DNA from: Puniceibacterium antarcticum
Lineage (GTDB): Bacteria > Pseudomonadota > Alphaproteobacteria > Rhodobacterales > Rhodobacteraceae
Length of the DNA: 64,000 nt
Reading direction: 5' to 3'
Assembly (NCBI RefSeq): GCF_002760615.1
Contig: NZ_AWWI01000066.1
Span: 1-64,000, forward strand
Shown: piece by piece, positions 17,728-27,660 of the stretch
How the letters are laid out: each line of letters opens with the position of its first letter
Numbering within the stretch: position 1 is the stretch's first letter
Made by a program: the position numbers and the translations under genes
The notes under the pieces: generated by a model
Told to the model about the DNA's origin: nothing
Databases searched by the model: none
The model's input: only the letters and a program-made list of their open reading frames with translations

Positions 17728-18001
17728 CTTGCGTTCATCCAGTTCCAGGCGGTCCAGCCCCCGAGGCACAGGCCCAGCAGCATGCAGGGCGCTGTCCAGA
17801 ACAGGCCGGTTGCGAAATGAGCGTCGAGCCAGCGGCCACTGAACAGGCCGATAAGGGTGGGCGCGACGAAGATCCAGCCAAGCACGCCGATCTGCGCCAG
17901 ACGGCGGCCGATGGACATGTCGCCCTCGCGCAGCCAGCGGTCGCGCCGGTCGCGGCGCAGGCGGGTTTCAACGATCAGCGGGTCGTCTTCGGGCGCATCG
18001 C

Positions 18002-18005
<4 letters not shown>
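17724..18005 (-). CDS. atpQ: N-ATPase AtpQ (AtpI-like) membrane protein
   Basis: 93 residues. A charged N-terminus (RLRRDRRDRWLREG) is followed by two hydrophobic helices with the AtpI/AtpZ-like pattern GLFSGRWLDAHFATG. It probably assists assembly of the c ring. Stop and start overlap atpR and atpC by 4 bases. Confidence 0.82.
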
Positions 18006-19998
<1,993 letters not shown>

Positions 19999-20015
19999 TC
20001 AAAGAGGGAGGGCAG

Positions 20016-20062
20016 GCAACCTGCGGGTCAGTTGTTAACTATCGCGGCAGGTTGCGCTTTTA
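20016..20062 (+). terminator. Hairpin followed by a T-rich run, no upstream plus-strand gene
   Basis: Perfect 9-base arms GCAACCTGC (20016-20024) and GCAGGTTGC (20047-20055), a 22-base loop, then GCTTTTATTATC. It looks like a plus-strand terminator, yet only divergent minus-strand genes lie upstream. It could end a short unannotated transcript. Confidence 0.35.
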
Positions 20063-20189
20063 TTATCGAGAGTAATTAATTAAATACTAATGAAGGGCAA
20101 AAAGACGGAAGTGTGTATTTCGTGTGAAGCGTCAAGATTGGACGTAGTTTAATTGATAAATCCGGAAAATTAATTGAGCGGGAGACAGA
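20063..20189. other. AT-rich intergenic patch
   Basis: The base composition drops sharply compared with its surroundings, with runs such as AATTAATTAAATACTAAT. It probably holds the promoter of the small ORF and the VPLPA-CTERM gene that follow. The composition may reflect horizontal acquisition. Confidence 0.5.
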
Positions 20190-20261
20190 ATGTTTTTCCG
20201 CAAAATGTATAGTTATGTGATTGCGTTTTTATCGGCGTCTCTTTGGTTGGTTGTGATTTAG
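20190..20261 (+). CDS. Possible 23-residue hydrophobic leader peptide
   Basis: ATG with a GGGAGACAG ribosome site opens a frame encoding MFFRKMYSYV and a hydrophobic rest ending in TAG, 14 bases before the next start. It has a positive N-terminus and a hydrophobic run, like a single-span membrane peptide. It is too short for family assignment. Its role may be translational coupling to the surface protein behind it. Confidence 0.35.
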   Translation: MFFRKMYSYVIAFLSASLWLVVI

Positions 20262-20275
20262 GTAAAGGTAATGAG

Positions 20276-21031
20276 ATGAAGTCTGTTTTTTATGCTGTCG
20301 TGATTGGCAGTATTTCCACTGCCGCTGCGGCGACCCCTGTGGCATTTGATGACAACCTGCCGTCCATGCTAGATCTGATGGGCGGTTACATCAGCCCCGC
20401 TGAAGAAGGGAAGACGTTGCATTCCCTTCCGTCATTTGATGGCAAGGATGGCCCACTTTATACCACTTCCAATAAGGGTGACGTTGCCAACGGGGACAGT
20501 GCGCATTTGGGCAAGGCACTTGCGGGCAAGGCCACACTGAGCGGGCAAGTCAAATCCCGTGAGATGCGCCAGATCAAGGCCGCTGGTGAGGATCTGCGCG
20601 CCGGAGGGCGTATCGAATTTAACGGCAATTTTGAAAAAGGTGGCAGCGGAAAATCCGGTTCTACCGAATTCATGGACCATTTCAGAATGCACTATTCATT
20701 TGATGGTGACGCCAGATTTTTGGAATACAGTTCGATCAATTCGCACCATATTAGCGATATGACGGAATTCAAAAAGACCTTATTCACCATTCCCGCGCAC
20801 GCATGGACCGGTTCGGGCAAGTTCGACATTTTCCAGCTGAAGAAAACCGGTTCGGCATATTTTCAGTGGGCGATCGACAACCTGAAGCGGTCCTGCGTTT
20901 CCGATTATCTGCCAAAACCGCCTGCCGATACGCTGCCTGCGCCGGTTCCTTTGCCTGCAGGGCTTGGGTTGCTGATGGCTGCCTTTGGGGTGCTGGGGTT
21001 TCTGCGTCGCAACAGATCGCGCGCCGTCTGA
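20276..21031 (+). CDS. VPLPA-CTERM sorting-domain surface protein
   Basis: 251 residues. Signal peptide (MKSVFYAVVIGSISTAAAA), a body without a recognised domain, and a C-terminal tripartite signal: PAPVPLPAGLGLLMAAFGVLGFLRR followed by a basic end. That is the VPLPA-CTERM motif processed by a dedicated exosortase in Rhodobacterales. The start at 20276 is chosen for AAAGG seven bases upstream and for the signal peptide. No exosortase or exopolysaccharide genes are nearby. Composition in the first third is AT-richer than its neighbours. Confidence 0.85.
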   Translation: MKSVFYAVVIGSISTAAAATPVAFDDNLPSMLDLMGGYISPAEEGKTLHSLPSFDGKDGPLYTTSNKGDVANGDSAHLGKALAGKATLSGQVKSREMRQIKAAGEDLRAGGRIEFNGNFEKGGSGKSGSTEFMDHFRMHYSFDGDARFLEYSSINSHHISDMTEFKKTLFTIPAHAWTGSGKFDIFQLKKTGSAYFQWAIDNLKRSCVSDYLPKPPADTLPAPVPLPAGLGLLMAAFGVLGFLRRNRSRAV

Positions 21032-21107
21032 CGCGGCAAAAGAGCGTCCGTGGGCTTTGTGCGCCCGTTGACAAAGCCATCGGCGCTCGCGTCCAATCCA
21101 TCGGCCC

Positions 21108-21121
21108 TTGATATGGATCAG
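21108..21121. promoter_or_regulatory. FNR-like box upstream of cbpA
   Basis: TTGATATGGATCAG matches TTGAT-N4-ATCAA at 9 of 10 bases and is flanked by CCC and GGG arms. It lies about 97 bases before the cbpA start. A third copy within 8 kb of the two boxes controlling the phaC and atpD operons. Confidence 0.45.
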
Positions 21122-21218
21122 GGCGCGCTGCGCTGCGATGTGGTATGAGGGGAGTGGGGTGTTCCGCCGGACGGCGGGCTCCCAAGGCGCACAGCGGGCG
21201 ATGCCCGAAAGGACCACG

Positions 21219-22166
21219 ATGCCAGACGATCCCTACAAGGCCCTTGGCCTGACCAAGACGGCCACGGCGGACGAGATCAAGAAGGCCTATCGCAAGCTTG
21301 TCCGTACCAGCCATCCCGACCTGCATCCCGACGATCCCGGTGCCGAAGCACGGTTCAAGGCGATTGCCGCCGCCCATGACGTTCTGAAAGATCCAGAGAC
21401 CCGCGCGCGCTTTGACGCTGGAGAGATCGATGCCACTGGCGCGGAACGCCCGAAACGCGAATATTATCGCGACTTTGCGGATTCATCGGACAATGTCTAT
21501 CAGCAGCGGCGCGCCGCGGGGGCGCAGGGCAATCCGAAGGATTTCTTTGAGGAAATCCTGCGTCAGCGGGCGCGCGGCGCAGGGGGCAGCGGCGGCTTCG
21601 GCGGCGGCTTTTCCGCGCCCGGGCAGGATGCGCGCTACAATCTTGAGGTGCCGTTTCTGGATGCGGTGCGTGGTGCTGAGCAGCGAATCACTTTGCCGGA
21701 TGGTCAGAGCCTTGCCGTGAAGATCCCGCAGGGCACCGAGGATGGTCAGACCCTGCGCCTGCGCGGCAAGGGAGAGGCGGGCTATGGTGGCGGGGCTGCG
21801 GGCGATGCGTTGATCACCGTCAAGGTGGGGGAACATTCGGTCTTCCGGCGCGAGGGGGATGATATCCTGCTGACGCTGCCGATCACCATCGACGAGGCGG
21901 TTCTGGGCGGCAAGGTCAGCGCGCCGACCATCGATGGGCCTGTCGGGCTGACCATTCCCAAGGGTGCCAGTTCCGGGCGGACCCTGCGCCTGCGGGGGCG
22001 CGGCGTGACGCGGGCGGGCAGCAAGACCAAGGGCGATCAGATGGTCGAGCTGAAGATCGTATCGCCGCCGGAGGTGGACGCGGCCCTGAGCGATTTCCTG
22101 ATGGAATGGCGCAAGACGCATGAATTTGATCCACGTGCCGATCTGATGAAGGGGGCGGGGACATGA
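21219..22166 (+). CDS. cbpA: DnaJ-class co-chaperone CbpA (type II J-domain protein)
   Basis: 315 residues. The J domain (residues about 4-70) has the HPD motif in RTSHPDLHPDD, followed by a Gly-rich linker (ARGAGGSGGFGGGF). Two DnaJ C-terminal beta domains follow, without the cysteine zinc-binding region of true DnaJ. The start at 21219 is preceded by GAAAGGA; an in-frame ATG at 21201 has a weaker site. It overlaps cbpM by 4 bases and works with DnaK. Confidence 0.9.
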   Translation: MPDDPYKALGLTKTATADEIKKAYRKLVRTSHPDLHPDDPGAEARFKAIAAAHDVLKDPETRARFDAGEIDATGAERPKREYYRDFADSSDNVYQQRRAAGAQGNPKDFFEEILRQRARGAGGSGGFGGGFSAPGQDARYNLEVPFLDAVRGAEQRITLPDGQSLAVKIPQGTEDGQTLRLRGKGEAGYGGGAAGDALITVKVGEHSVFRREGDDILLTLPITIDEAVLGGKVSAPTIDGPVGLTIPKGASSGRTLRLRGRGVTRAGSKTKGDQMVELKIVSPPEVDAALSDFLMEWRKTHEFDPRADLMKGAGT

Positions 22167-22492
22167 AGGACCGTTTTAGCGAAGAAGAGGTTGTCACCAC
22201 GATCACCCGGCTGACGCGCCGCCAGCTTGTGCGGTTTGTCGAGGTGGAATTTGTGCGCCCTGAGCGTGCCGAGGATGGGGTGTTTTACCGGCGTGTGGAC
22301 ATCGCACGGCTGGAGCTGCTGTGTGATCTGTCGCAGGATCTGGATATGGATGAAGCGGCGCTGGGCGTCGTGATTTCCCTGATCGACCAGCTGCATGCCG
22401 TGCGGCAGGATCTGGCGACCATATCCGATGCGCTGGAATCCCTGCCGCCCGAGCTGCGCCTGCGGGTGGCAGAGGCGCTGAGCCACGCCTGA
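22163..22492 (+). CDS. cbpM: CbpM-like chaperone modulator
   Basis: 109 residues. The MerR-like pattern of CbpM is visible: EEEVVTTITRLTRRQLVRFVEVEFVRP, then VFYRRVDIARLELLCDLSQDLDMDEAALGVVISLID. CbpM binds the J domain of CbpA and inhibits it. The 4-base overlap with cbpA supports the pair. Ends 6 bases from the convergent response regulator. Confidence 0.85.
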   Translation: MKDRFSEEEVVTTITRLTRRQLVRFVEVEFVRPERAEDGVFYRRVDIARLELLCDLSQDLDMDEAALGVVISLIDQLHAVRQDLATISDALESLPPELRLRVAEALSHA

Positions 22493-22498
22493 GTGGGT

Positions 22499-23125
22499 TC
22501 AGGACGTCAGACCGGCCTCGATCGCGTAGCGGATCAGGTCGGTCGTGCCGGTGACGCCCAGTTTCTTGCGGATGCTGGACGAGGTGTTGGCGGCTGTCTT
22601 GTAGCTGATCCGCAGGGCGTCGGCGGTGGATTGCAGATCCTTGCCCTGGCCGATCAGCCGCAGCACTTGATGTTCGCGGCTGGTGAGCGAAGACAGCGGA
22701 TCAGCCCGCCCGCCGATGCGTGAGCCTGCCACCGACAGGGCCATGTCGTGCGACAAGTACAGGCGCCCGGCCTCTAGTGCTGCGACAGCATCAAAGAACT
22801 CTTCGGGGCCGGAATTCTTTGACAGATAGCCGGAGGCCCCGGCCTCCAGCGCTTTTGAGACAAAGACTGTCTGTTCGTTCATCGAGAAGATGAGGATGCG
22901 CGCGCCGGGCACACGGCGCAGCAGGGGCGCGATCAGGTTCAGACCACCCAAGCCCGGCATGCCAAGGTCCAGCAGGATCAGATCGGGCGTCTGGGTGTCG
23001 GCAAGGCGCAGCGCGTCCGTGTCGTTCAGCGCCGCGTGAATCGGATCATACCCCAGCTCGCCCAGCAGCTGACGGCAGCCCAGATGTGCGATGGGGTGGT
23101 CGTCAATGACCAGTGCGGTTTTCAT
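22499..23125 (-). CDS. LuxR/NarL-type response regulator (FlhR-like)
   Basis: 208 residues. Receiver domain with phospho-acceptor D53 (LILLDLGMPG), acidic pair D8/D9 and the conserved Lys in GYLSKNSG. The C-terminal LuxR helix-turn-helix (LTSREHQVLRLIGQGKDLQSTADAL) covers residues about 145-205. It overlaps the kinase gene by 4 bases. By position next to PQQ-associated genes it probably controls alcohol or C1 oxidation, as FlhSR does in Paracoccus (inference). Confidence 0.85.
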   Translation of the reverse strand: MKTALVIDDHPIAHLGCRQLLGELGYDPIHAALNDTDALRLADTQTPDLILLDLGMPGLGGLNLIAPLLRRVPGARILIFSMNEQTVFVSKALEAGASGYLSKNSGPEEFFDAVAALEAGRLYLSHDMALSVAGSRIGGRADPLSSLTSREHQVLRLIGQGKDLQSTADALRISYKTAANTSSSIRKKLGVTGTTDLIRYAIEAGLTS

Positions 23126-24504
23126 GAGGCAAGCTCCAGCGTCAGGGGCGTCACATCTGTCTGGGACAGCGGCAGGCGGGCAGAGAGGCGCGTGCCGCCG
23201 TCACGGGTGCCGGTGATGGCAAGCTGCCCACCCACCGCACCGATGCGGTCGCGCATGGAGGTCAGCCCGCGCCCTTCGATCCGGCAGTTGGGCATACCGA
23301 CGCCGTCATCCTCAAGTTCAAGGCGCAGCATCGGTTCGAGGTCACGGTTGTCCAGCTCCAGCCGGATCGCAATGCGCTGCGCATTGCCGTGGCGCAGGGC
23401 GTTGGTCGTGCCTTCCTGAAAGAAGCGATAGACGGTCAGATCCAGCACTTCGGGCGTGGGGGGCAGGCCGCCGGGCATGTCGATGCACCAGTCCAGCGCC
23501 GGATGTGTCTTGCGGAATGCCTGAAACAGATCGTGCAGGGCGTCCAGCAGTGGCAGCTGGCCGATGGCCATGGGGCGCAGGGTGGTCAGCAGACGGGTGT
23601 TGGACGCTTGAATCTGCGCAACGATCGAGAGGATGATGTCTGCCTCTTCGGCCAATGGAGTGTCGCCCCCGGCGCGGGCCTTTCTGCCGATGGCAGAGGC
23701 CTTGACCCGCAGTCCGAACAGGCAGGGGCCGAATTCGTCGTGCAGTTCCATCGCGATGGCGCGGCGTTCCGCATCGCCCAGTTCAACAATGCGGCGGTTG
23801 AGTTGGGCGCGCTCGACCTCGGCCCGTTGCAGGCTTTCGGAGAGGGCGTCAAAGCCTGCGAGGATCGGGACAAGGTCGGCGCTGCCCCGGTGGCCCAGAC
23901 GGGGTGTCAGGTCACCATCGCGCAACTGCCGCAGCGCGCGGCGCAGATCGTCCAGCGGGCGCAGAGCGATCTGCACCAGAATCCCCAGCATCAGGGCGGA
24001 CAGCATCCCGGTCAGGGCAACAAGCCAGAACAGGCTGGACACATCCTGCCAGACCTCGGCAATCTCGTCTTCGGGCGAGGTGTTCATCAGCACATAGCCG
24101 TAGAGCGTGCCGTTGACCTGCACGGGGATGCGGATTTCGCGCAAGGTGGGGGTGACCAGCTGGCGGAACCAGTCGGGGGGCGGATCGGGCAGTTCGGCCC
24201 CGGAGGGTCTGGTCAGTGGCAGCACGCCCAGGCGCGCATCAATCAGCGTCAGCTCTACATGCCGTGGGGCGACAAGCATGTCGGCAAGATGTGTGAGTAC
24301 CTTGTCCGGCGCGGTGTCCTGCAGGGCAGAGCCCAGCGTTGCGATCACCAGGGCGCGCGCGCTTTGCGCCCCCGAGGCGATTTCAAGCCGCACGGCGCCG
24401 CGGGCATTGTAGACCAGCACCGCCGCGCCGATGGCCAGCGTGACCAGCTGCACCGCGATGATGCCCAGCACCACCTGCCGTCTGAGATACATGGCTGAAA
24501 ACAC
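23122..24504 (-). CDS. Sensor histidine kinase, HisKA_3 type (FlhS-like)
   Basis: 460 residues. Two membrane helices (about 11-32 and 157-180) enclose a 125-residue periplasmic sensor region. A HAMP segment follows (LRPLDDLRRALRQL), then the HisKA_3 phosphorylation site at H255 (ERRAIAMELHDEFGP) and a HATPase with N- and G-boxes (FFQEGTTNALRHG, DDGVGMP, GRGLTSMRDRI). The GTG start at 24504 has GAGAGG four bases upstream; an ATG at 24492 lacks a site. Divergent from the PQQ-associated operon it likely senses for. Confidence 0.87.
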   Translation of the reverse strand: MFSAMYLRRQVVLGIIAVQLVTLAIGAAVLVYNARGAVRLEIASGAQSARALVIATLGSALQDTAPDKVLTHLADMLVAPRHVELTLIDARLGVLPLTRPSGAELPDPPPDWFRQLVTPTLREIRIPVQVNGTLYGYVLMNTSPEDEIAEVWQDVSSLFWLVALTGMLSALMLGILVQIALRPLDDLRRALRQLRDGDLTPRLGHRGSADLVPILAGFDALSESLQRAEVERAQLNRRIVELGDAERRAIAMELHDEFGPCLFGLRVKASAIGRKARAGGDTPLAEEADIILSIVAQIQASNTRLLTTLRPMAIGQLPLLDALHDLFQAFRKTHPALDWCIDMPGGLPPTPEVLDLTVYRFFQEGTTNALRHGNAQRIAIRLELDNRDLEPMLRLELEDDGVGMPNCRIEGRGLTSMRDRIGAVGGQLAITGTRDGGTRLSARLPLSQTDVTPLTLELAS

Positions 24505-24678
24505 GGAGCCTCTCTGTTTTGCCGATTATATAAACTAGCGGCCCTGTTGCGATGCGTCGATTGCAAACCGCGGGTCGGGACATAATCCCTGATCTCTTGC
24601 CGAAAGTTCCCGGGTTCTTTTGGGACGCGCCCTGTTGCGAGCCATGCTAGCGATAAGGCAGGAGGAGTTGAGGAAGTC

Positions 24679-25911
24679 ATGTCAGGAAATTCGAAAACCG
24701 GTCTGCGTCCCCCTTGTTTGCGCACGGGCCTTGTGCTGGCACTTGCAGCACTTTGCACGATTGTGGCGTCCCCTCCCGCCACAGCGCAGGATATCAAAGC
24801 AGCCGTGCTTCGGGTTGATTATCCCTCGCTCCTCCCTCTGTCCCGTCTGGATCTTCCGGGGGAGAACCGTGGCTTTGCCGGTGCGCGTCTTGCCACCGAT
24901 GACAACCGAACCACCGGCCAGTTCATGGGCCAGACCTATGACACCAAAGAGGTGACGGCGACCGCGGACAAGGCGCTGGAGGCGTTTCGCACGCTGATGG
25001 ACGAGGGAGAGCGGCTGGTTGTGGTGATCGCGGAGTCTGCGGACCTGCTGGCCATGGCCGATGCGGCGCCAGCGGATGCGCTGCTGTTCAATGCTGCGAG
25101 CGGGGATACCACGCTGCGGTCCGCGCGCTGCCGTGCCAATGTGCTGCATGTGGCGCCAAGCGATGCGATGCGCACCGATGCCGTGGCACAGTTTCTGGTC
25201 TGGAAGCGCTGGAACAACTGGTTCCTGATCGAAGGATCGAACCCTGCGGATCAGGCGCTTGCCGCGTCCTATCAGGCATCTGCCCGCAAGTTTGGCGCGC
25301 GCATCACGGAAGAGCGGATTTTCATGGATACCGGCGGCAGCCGTGTGTCGGATTCCGGGCATGTTCTGGTACAGCGGCAGATCCCGGTGTTCACGCAGGA
25401 TGCGGCCCCGCATGATGTGGTGGTGGCGGCCGATGCGTCGGATGTGTTCGCCGAATATCTGCCCTATCAGCTGTGGGATGCCGCGCCGGTGGCCGGTTCA
25501 GCGGGCTTGCGTCCGCTGACATGGTCGCCGACGCACGAAAGCTGGGGTGCGACGCAGATCCAGCGCCGTTTCGAGGATCTGGCCGGGCGCAGCATGACGG
25601 ACATTGATTATCAGACATGGCTGGCCCTGCGGGTGATCGGCGAGGCGGTGACACGTACCAGCAGCGCCGATCCGGCCGCCCTGCGCGCCTATATCCTGTC
25701 GCCGGATTTCAACCTTGCGGCTTTCAAGGGTGTGCCAGTGACCTTTCGGCCCTGGAACGGCCAGCTGCGCCAGCCGATCCTGCTGTCCAACGGGCGCATG
25801 ACGATCAGCGTCAGCCCGCAGGAGGGGTTTTTGCACGAGGTCTCGCCGCTCGACACGCTGGGGCTGGACCGCCCCGAAACCGAGTGCACCGCTTTTGAAG
25901 GAGAAAATTGA
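24679..25911 (+). CDS. PQQ-dependent alcohol dehydrogenase-associated ABC substrate-binding protein
   Basis: 410 residues. After a signal-peptide-like N-terminus, the body is a type I periplasmic binding fold. Segments such as RCRANVLHVAPSDAMRTDAVAQFLVWKRWNNWFLIEG match the family linked to PQQ alcohol oxidation (TIGR03863-like). The ligand is unknown. A GAGGAAG ribosome site precedes the ATG. The stop and the next start share TGATG. The ABC ATPase and permease that normally follow are not here. Confidence 0.82.
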   Translation: MSGNSKTGLRPPCLRTGLVLALAALCTIVASPPATAQDIKAAVLRVDYPSLLPLSRLDLPGENRGFAGARLATDDNRTTGQFMGQTYDTKEVTATADKALEAFRTLMDEGERLVVVIAESADLLAMADAAPADALLFNAASGDTTLRSARCRANVLHVAPSDAMRTDAVAQFLVWKRWNNWFLIEGSNPADQALAASYQASARKFGARITEERIFMDTGGSRVSDSGHVLVQRQIPVFTQDAAPHDVVVAADASDVFAEYLPYQLWDAAPVAGSAGLRPLTWSPTHESWGATQIQRRFEDLAGRSMTDIDYQTWLALRVIGEAVTRTSSADPAALRAYILSPDFNLAAFKGVPVTFRPWNGQLRQPILLSNGRMTISVSPQEGFLHEVSPLDTLGLDRPETECTAFEGEN

Positions 25912-26879
25912 TGCTGCGTGCCCTGCTTCTTTCGACTGTGGCGCTGAGTGCGCCCGCCTATGCCAACAATGTCTTTGTCACGAATGAAAAGGGCAACACC
26001 GTCAGCGTGCTGGACAGCGAAACCTGGGAGGTGATCGCCGAATTCGATGCAGGTAACCGTCCGCGCGGCATCACCATCGCCCCGGATGGCAGTGAGTTGT
26101 ATGTCTGCGCTTCCGATGACGATCTGGTGCGGGTGTTCGACCCCGTGACCTTCAAGGAGCTGCATGTGCTGCCATCGGGACCTGATCCGGAGCTGTTCGT
26201 GATCCATCCCTCTGGCAATCCGCTCTATGTGGCGAACGAGGATGACAACCTTGTCACCGTGGTCGACACCAAGACCCATCAGGTGCTGGCCGAGATTCCC
26301 GTGGGGGTCGAACCCGAAGGCATGGCGATCAGCCCGGATGCCAGTGTGGTGATCAATACTTCTGAAACCACCAACATGGCGCATTTCATCGACACCGAGA
26401 CATTCGAGATCGTGCACAATGTGCTGGTCGATCAGCGCCCCCGTTATGCCGAATTCACGGCCGACGGTCAGAAGCTCTATGTCAGCGCCGAGATCGGCGG
26501 TACGGTCAGCGTCATTGATCACGCCGCCGAAACGCCTGCGATTTCCAAGAAGATCACCTTTGATGTGCCGGGGGTTCTGAACGAATGGCTGCAACCTGTG
26601 GGGATCAAGATCACCAAGGATGGCAGCCGCGTGTTTGTGGCGCTGGGGCCGGCCAACCGCGTGGCGGTGATTGATGGCGAGACGGATGAGGTCATCGAGT
26701 ATCTGCTGGTCGGTCAGCGGGTCTGGCAGCTGGCCTTTACCCCGGACGAGAAATTCCTCATCACCACCAATGGCAATTCCAACGACGTTTCGATCATTGA
26801 CGTCGAAAGCCTGAAGGTCATCAAATCGGTGCAGGTCGGACAACAGCCCTGGGGTGTCGTCGTGGCCCCGGATTCGTAA
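25911..26879 (+). CDS. PQQ-associated YVTN beta-propeller protein
   Basis: 322 residues, signal peptide at residues 1-18 (cleavage near APAYA), then six to seven repeats of about 42 residues containing the pattern V-x-V-x-D-x-x-T/S...V-x-x-I-x-V-G-x-x-P-x-G. This is the TIGR03866-like periplasmic propeller linked to PQQ-dependent catabolism. The ATG at 25911 overlaps the upstream stop by one base; a TTG at 25908 is unlikely. The function is probably binding or docking, not catalysis. Confidence 0.85.
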   Translation: MLRALLLSTVALSAPAYANNVFVTNEKGNTVSVLDSETWEVIAEFDAGNRPRGITIAPDGSELYVCASDDDLVRVFDPVTFKELHVLPSGPDPELFVIHPSGNPLYVANEDDNLVTVVDTKTHQVLAEIPVGVEPEGMAISPDASVVINTSETTNMAHFIDTETFEIVHNVLVDQRPRYAEFTADGQKLYVSAEIGGTVSVIDHAAETPAISKKITFDVPGVLNEWLQPVGIKITKDGSRVFVALGPANRVAVIDGETDEVIEYLLVGQRVWQLAFTPDEKFLITTNGNSNDVSIIDVESLKVIKSVQVGQQPWGVVVAPDS

Positions 26880-26900
26880 TTCTTTGGAAGGACTATCACC

Positions 26901-27344
26901 ATGAACAAACTGGCTTTTGCTCTTGCGGCCCTGATCGCTGCCCCTGCTACCGCCGCGCCGCTGTGTGACAACATGGGGTTCGCGGGATTGCTTGCCAAAT
27001 GCAACCGGGGGGAGCCGGTTGAGCTGACCCTGTCGTCGGGCAAGCCGCTTTATGCCGGAGAGGGCCCCATCGCGCTGCAGTCTGGTGCCTATTACGAGGT
27101 CAATATCACGGCTGACGGCACGGCCGAGCTGGCCGTGTCCGGGGCAGAGTTCTTTCGCGCCATCTGGATGAACGAGATCGTCATCAGCGATATCGAGATT
27201 CGCCCGATGGCCATCGACAGCATCGAATTTGATGCTGGTGGCAGCGCAAAGCTGTCCTTTATCGCCATCAAACCCGGCAGCTACACACTGCGCATTCCCG
27301 GATCGACCGGTGACGCGCAGGCCGTTACGTTTTCCATCCAGTAA
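26901..27344 (+). CDS. Periplasmic protein of unknown function
   Basis: 147 residues with a signal peptide (MNKLAFALAALIAAPATAA). The rest looks like a beta-sandwich, perhaps cupredoxin-like, ending in AIKPGSYTLRIPGSTGDAQAVTF, but I see no complete Cys/His/Met copper site. GGAAGGAC precedes the ATG. It lies 21 bases behind the beta-propeller gene, so it belongs to the same PQQ-associated operon. Confidence 0.75.
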   Translation: MNKLAFALAALIAAPATAAPLCDNMGFAGLLAKCNRGEPVELTLSSGKPLYAGEGPIALQSGAYYEVNITADGTAELAVSGAEFFRAIWMNEIVISDIEIRPMAIDSIEFDAGGSAKLSFIAIKPGSYTLRIPGSTGDAQAVTFSIQ

Positions 27345-27361
27345 TCCAAGAGGATAGCCCT

Positions 27362-27610
27362 ATGATCCGCACCACCCTGACCGCCCTTTTGCTGGCAGCC
27401 CCTGCCGCCGTCATTGCCGACACTGACGTGTCCCCCGAGGTACACGACAAGATCACAGCCATGCTCGCCGAGATGCAGTGCGAAGTGGATGCCGAGAATA
27501 TCGAGGTCGAGGATGCCGGCTATGAGCTGGATGATGTGTTCTGCGCCGATGGCCAGTATGACATCGACCTTGATGCTGATCTGCAGGTCACGAGCAAGCG
27601 CAAAGAATAA
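27362..27610 (+). CDS. Small secreted acidic protein
   Basis: 82 residues: a signal peptide (to about ADTDV), then an acidic body with two Cys (MQCEVDAEN and DVFCADGQYD) that may form a disulfide. The spacing EVEDAGYELDDVFC...YDIDLDADL recalls a PepSY-like fold. The partner and role are unknown. It is the last gene of the PQQ-associated operon, 17 bases after the previous stop. Confidence 0.7.
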   Translation: MIRTTLTALLLAAPAAVIADTDVSPEVHDKITAMLAEMQCEVDAENIEVEDAGYELDDVFCADGQYDIDLDADLQVTSKRKE

Positions 27611-27634
27611 CCCACCCAAGGTCCGGCACATCAG

Positions 27635-27658
27635 CCCCCGGGATATGTCGCCCGGGGG
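27635..27658. terminator. GC-rich hairpin between convergent genes
   Basis: CCCCCGGG, an 8-base loop, CCCGGGGG, between the ends of the PQQ-associated operon (+) and the LysR gene (-). Perfect stem but no T-run. Likely shared terminator. Confidence 0.45.
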
Positions 27659-27660
27659 AA

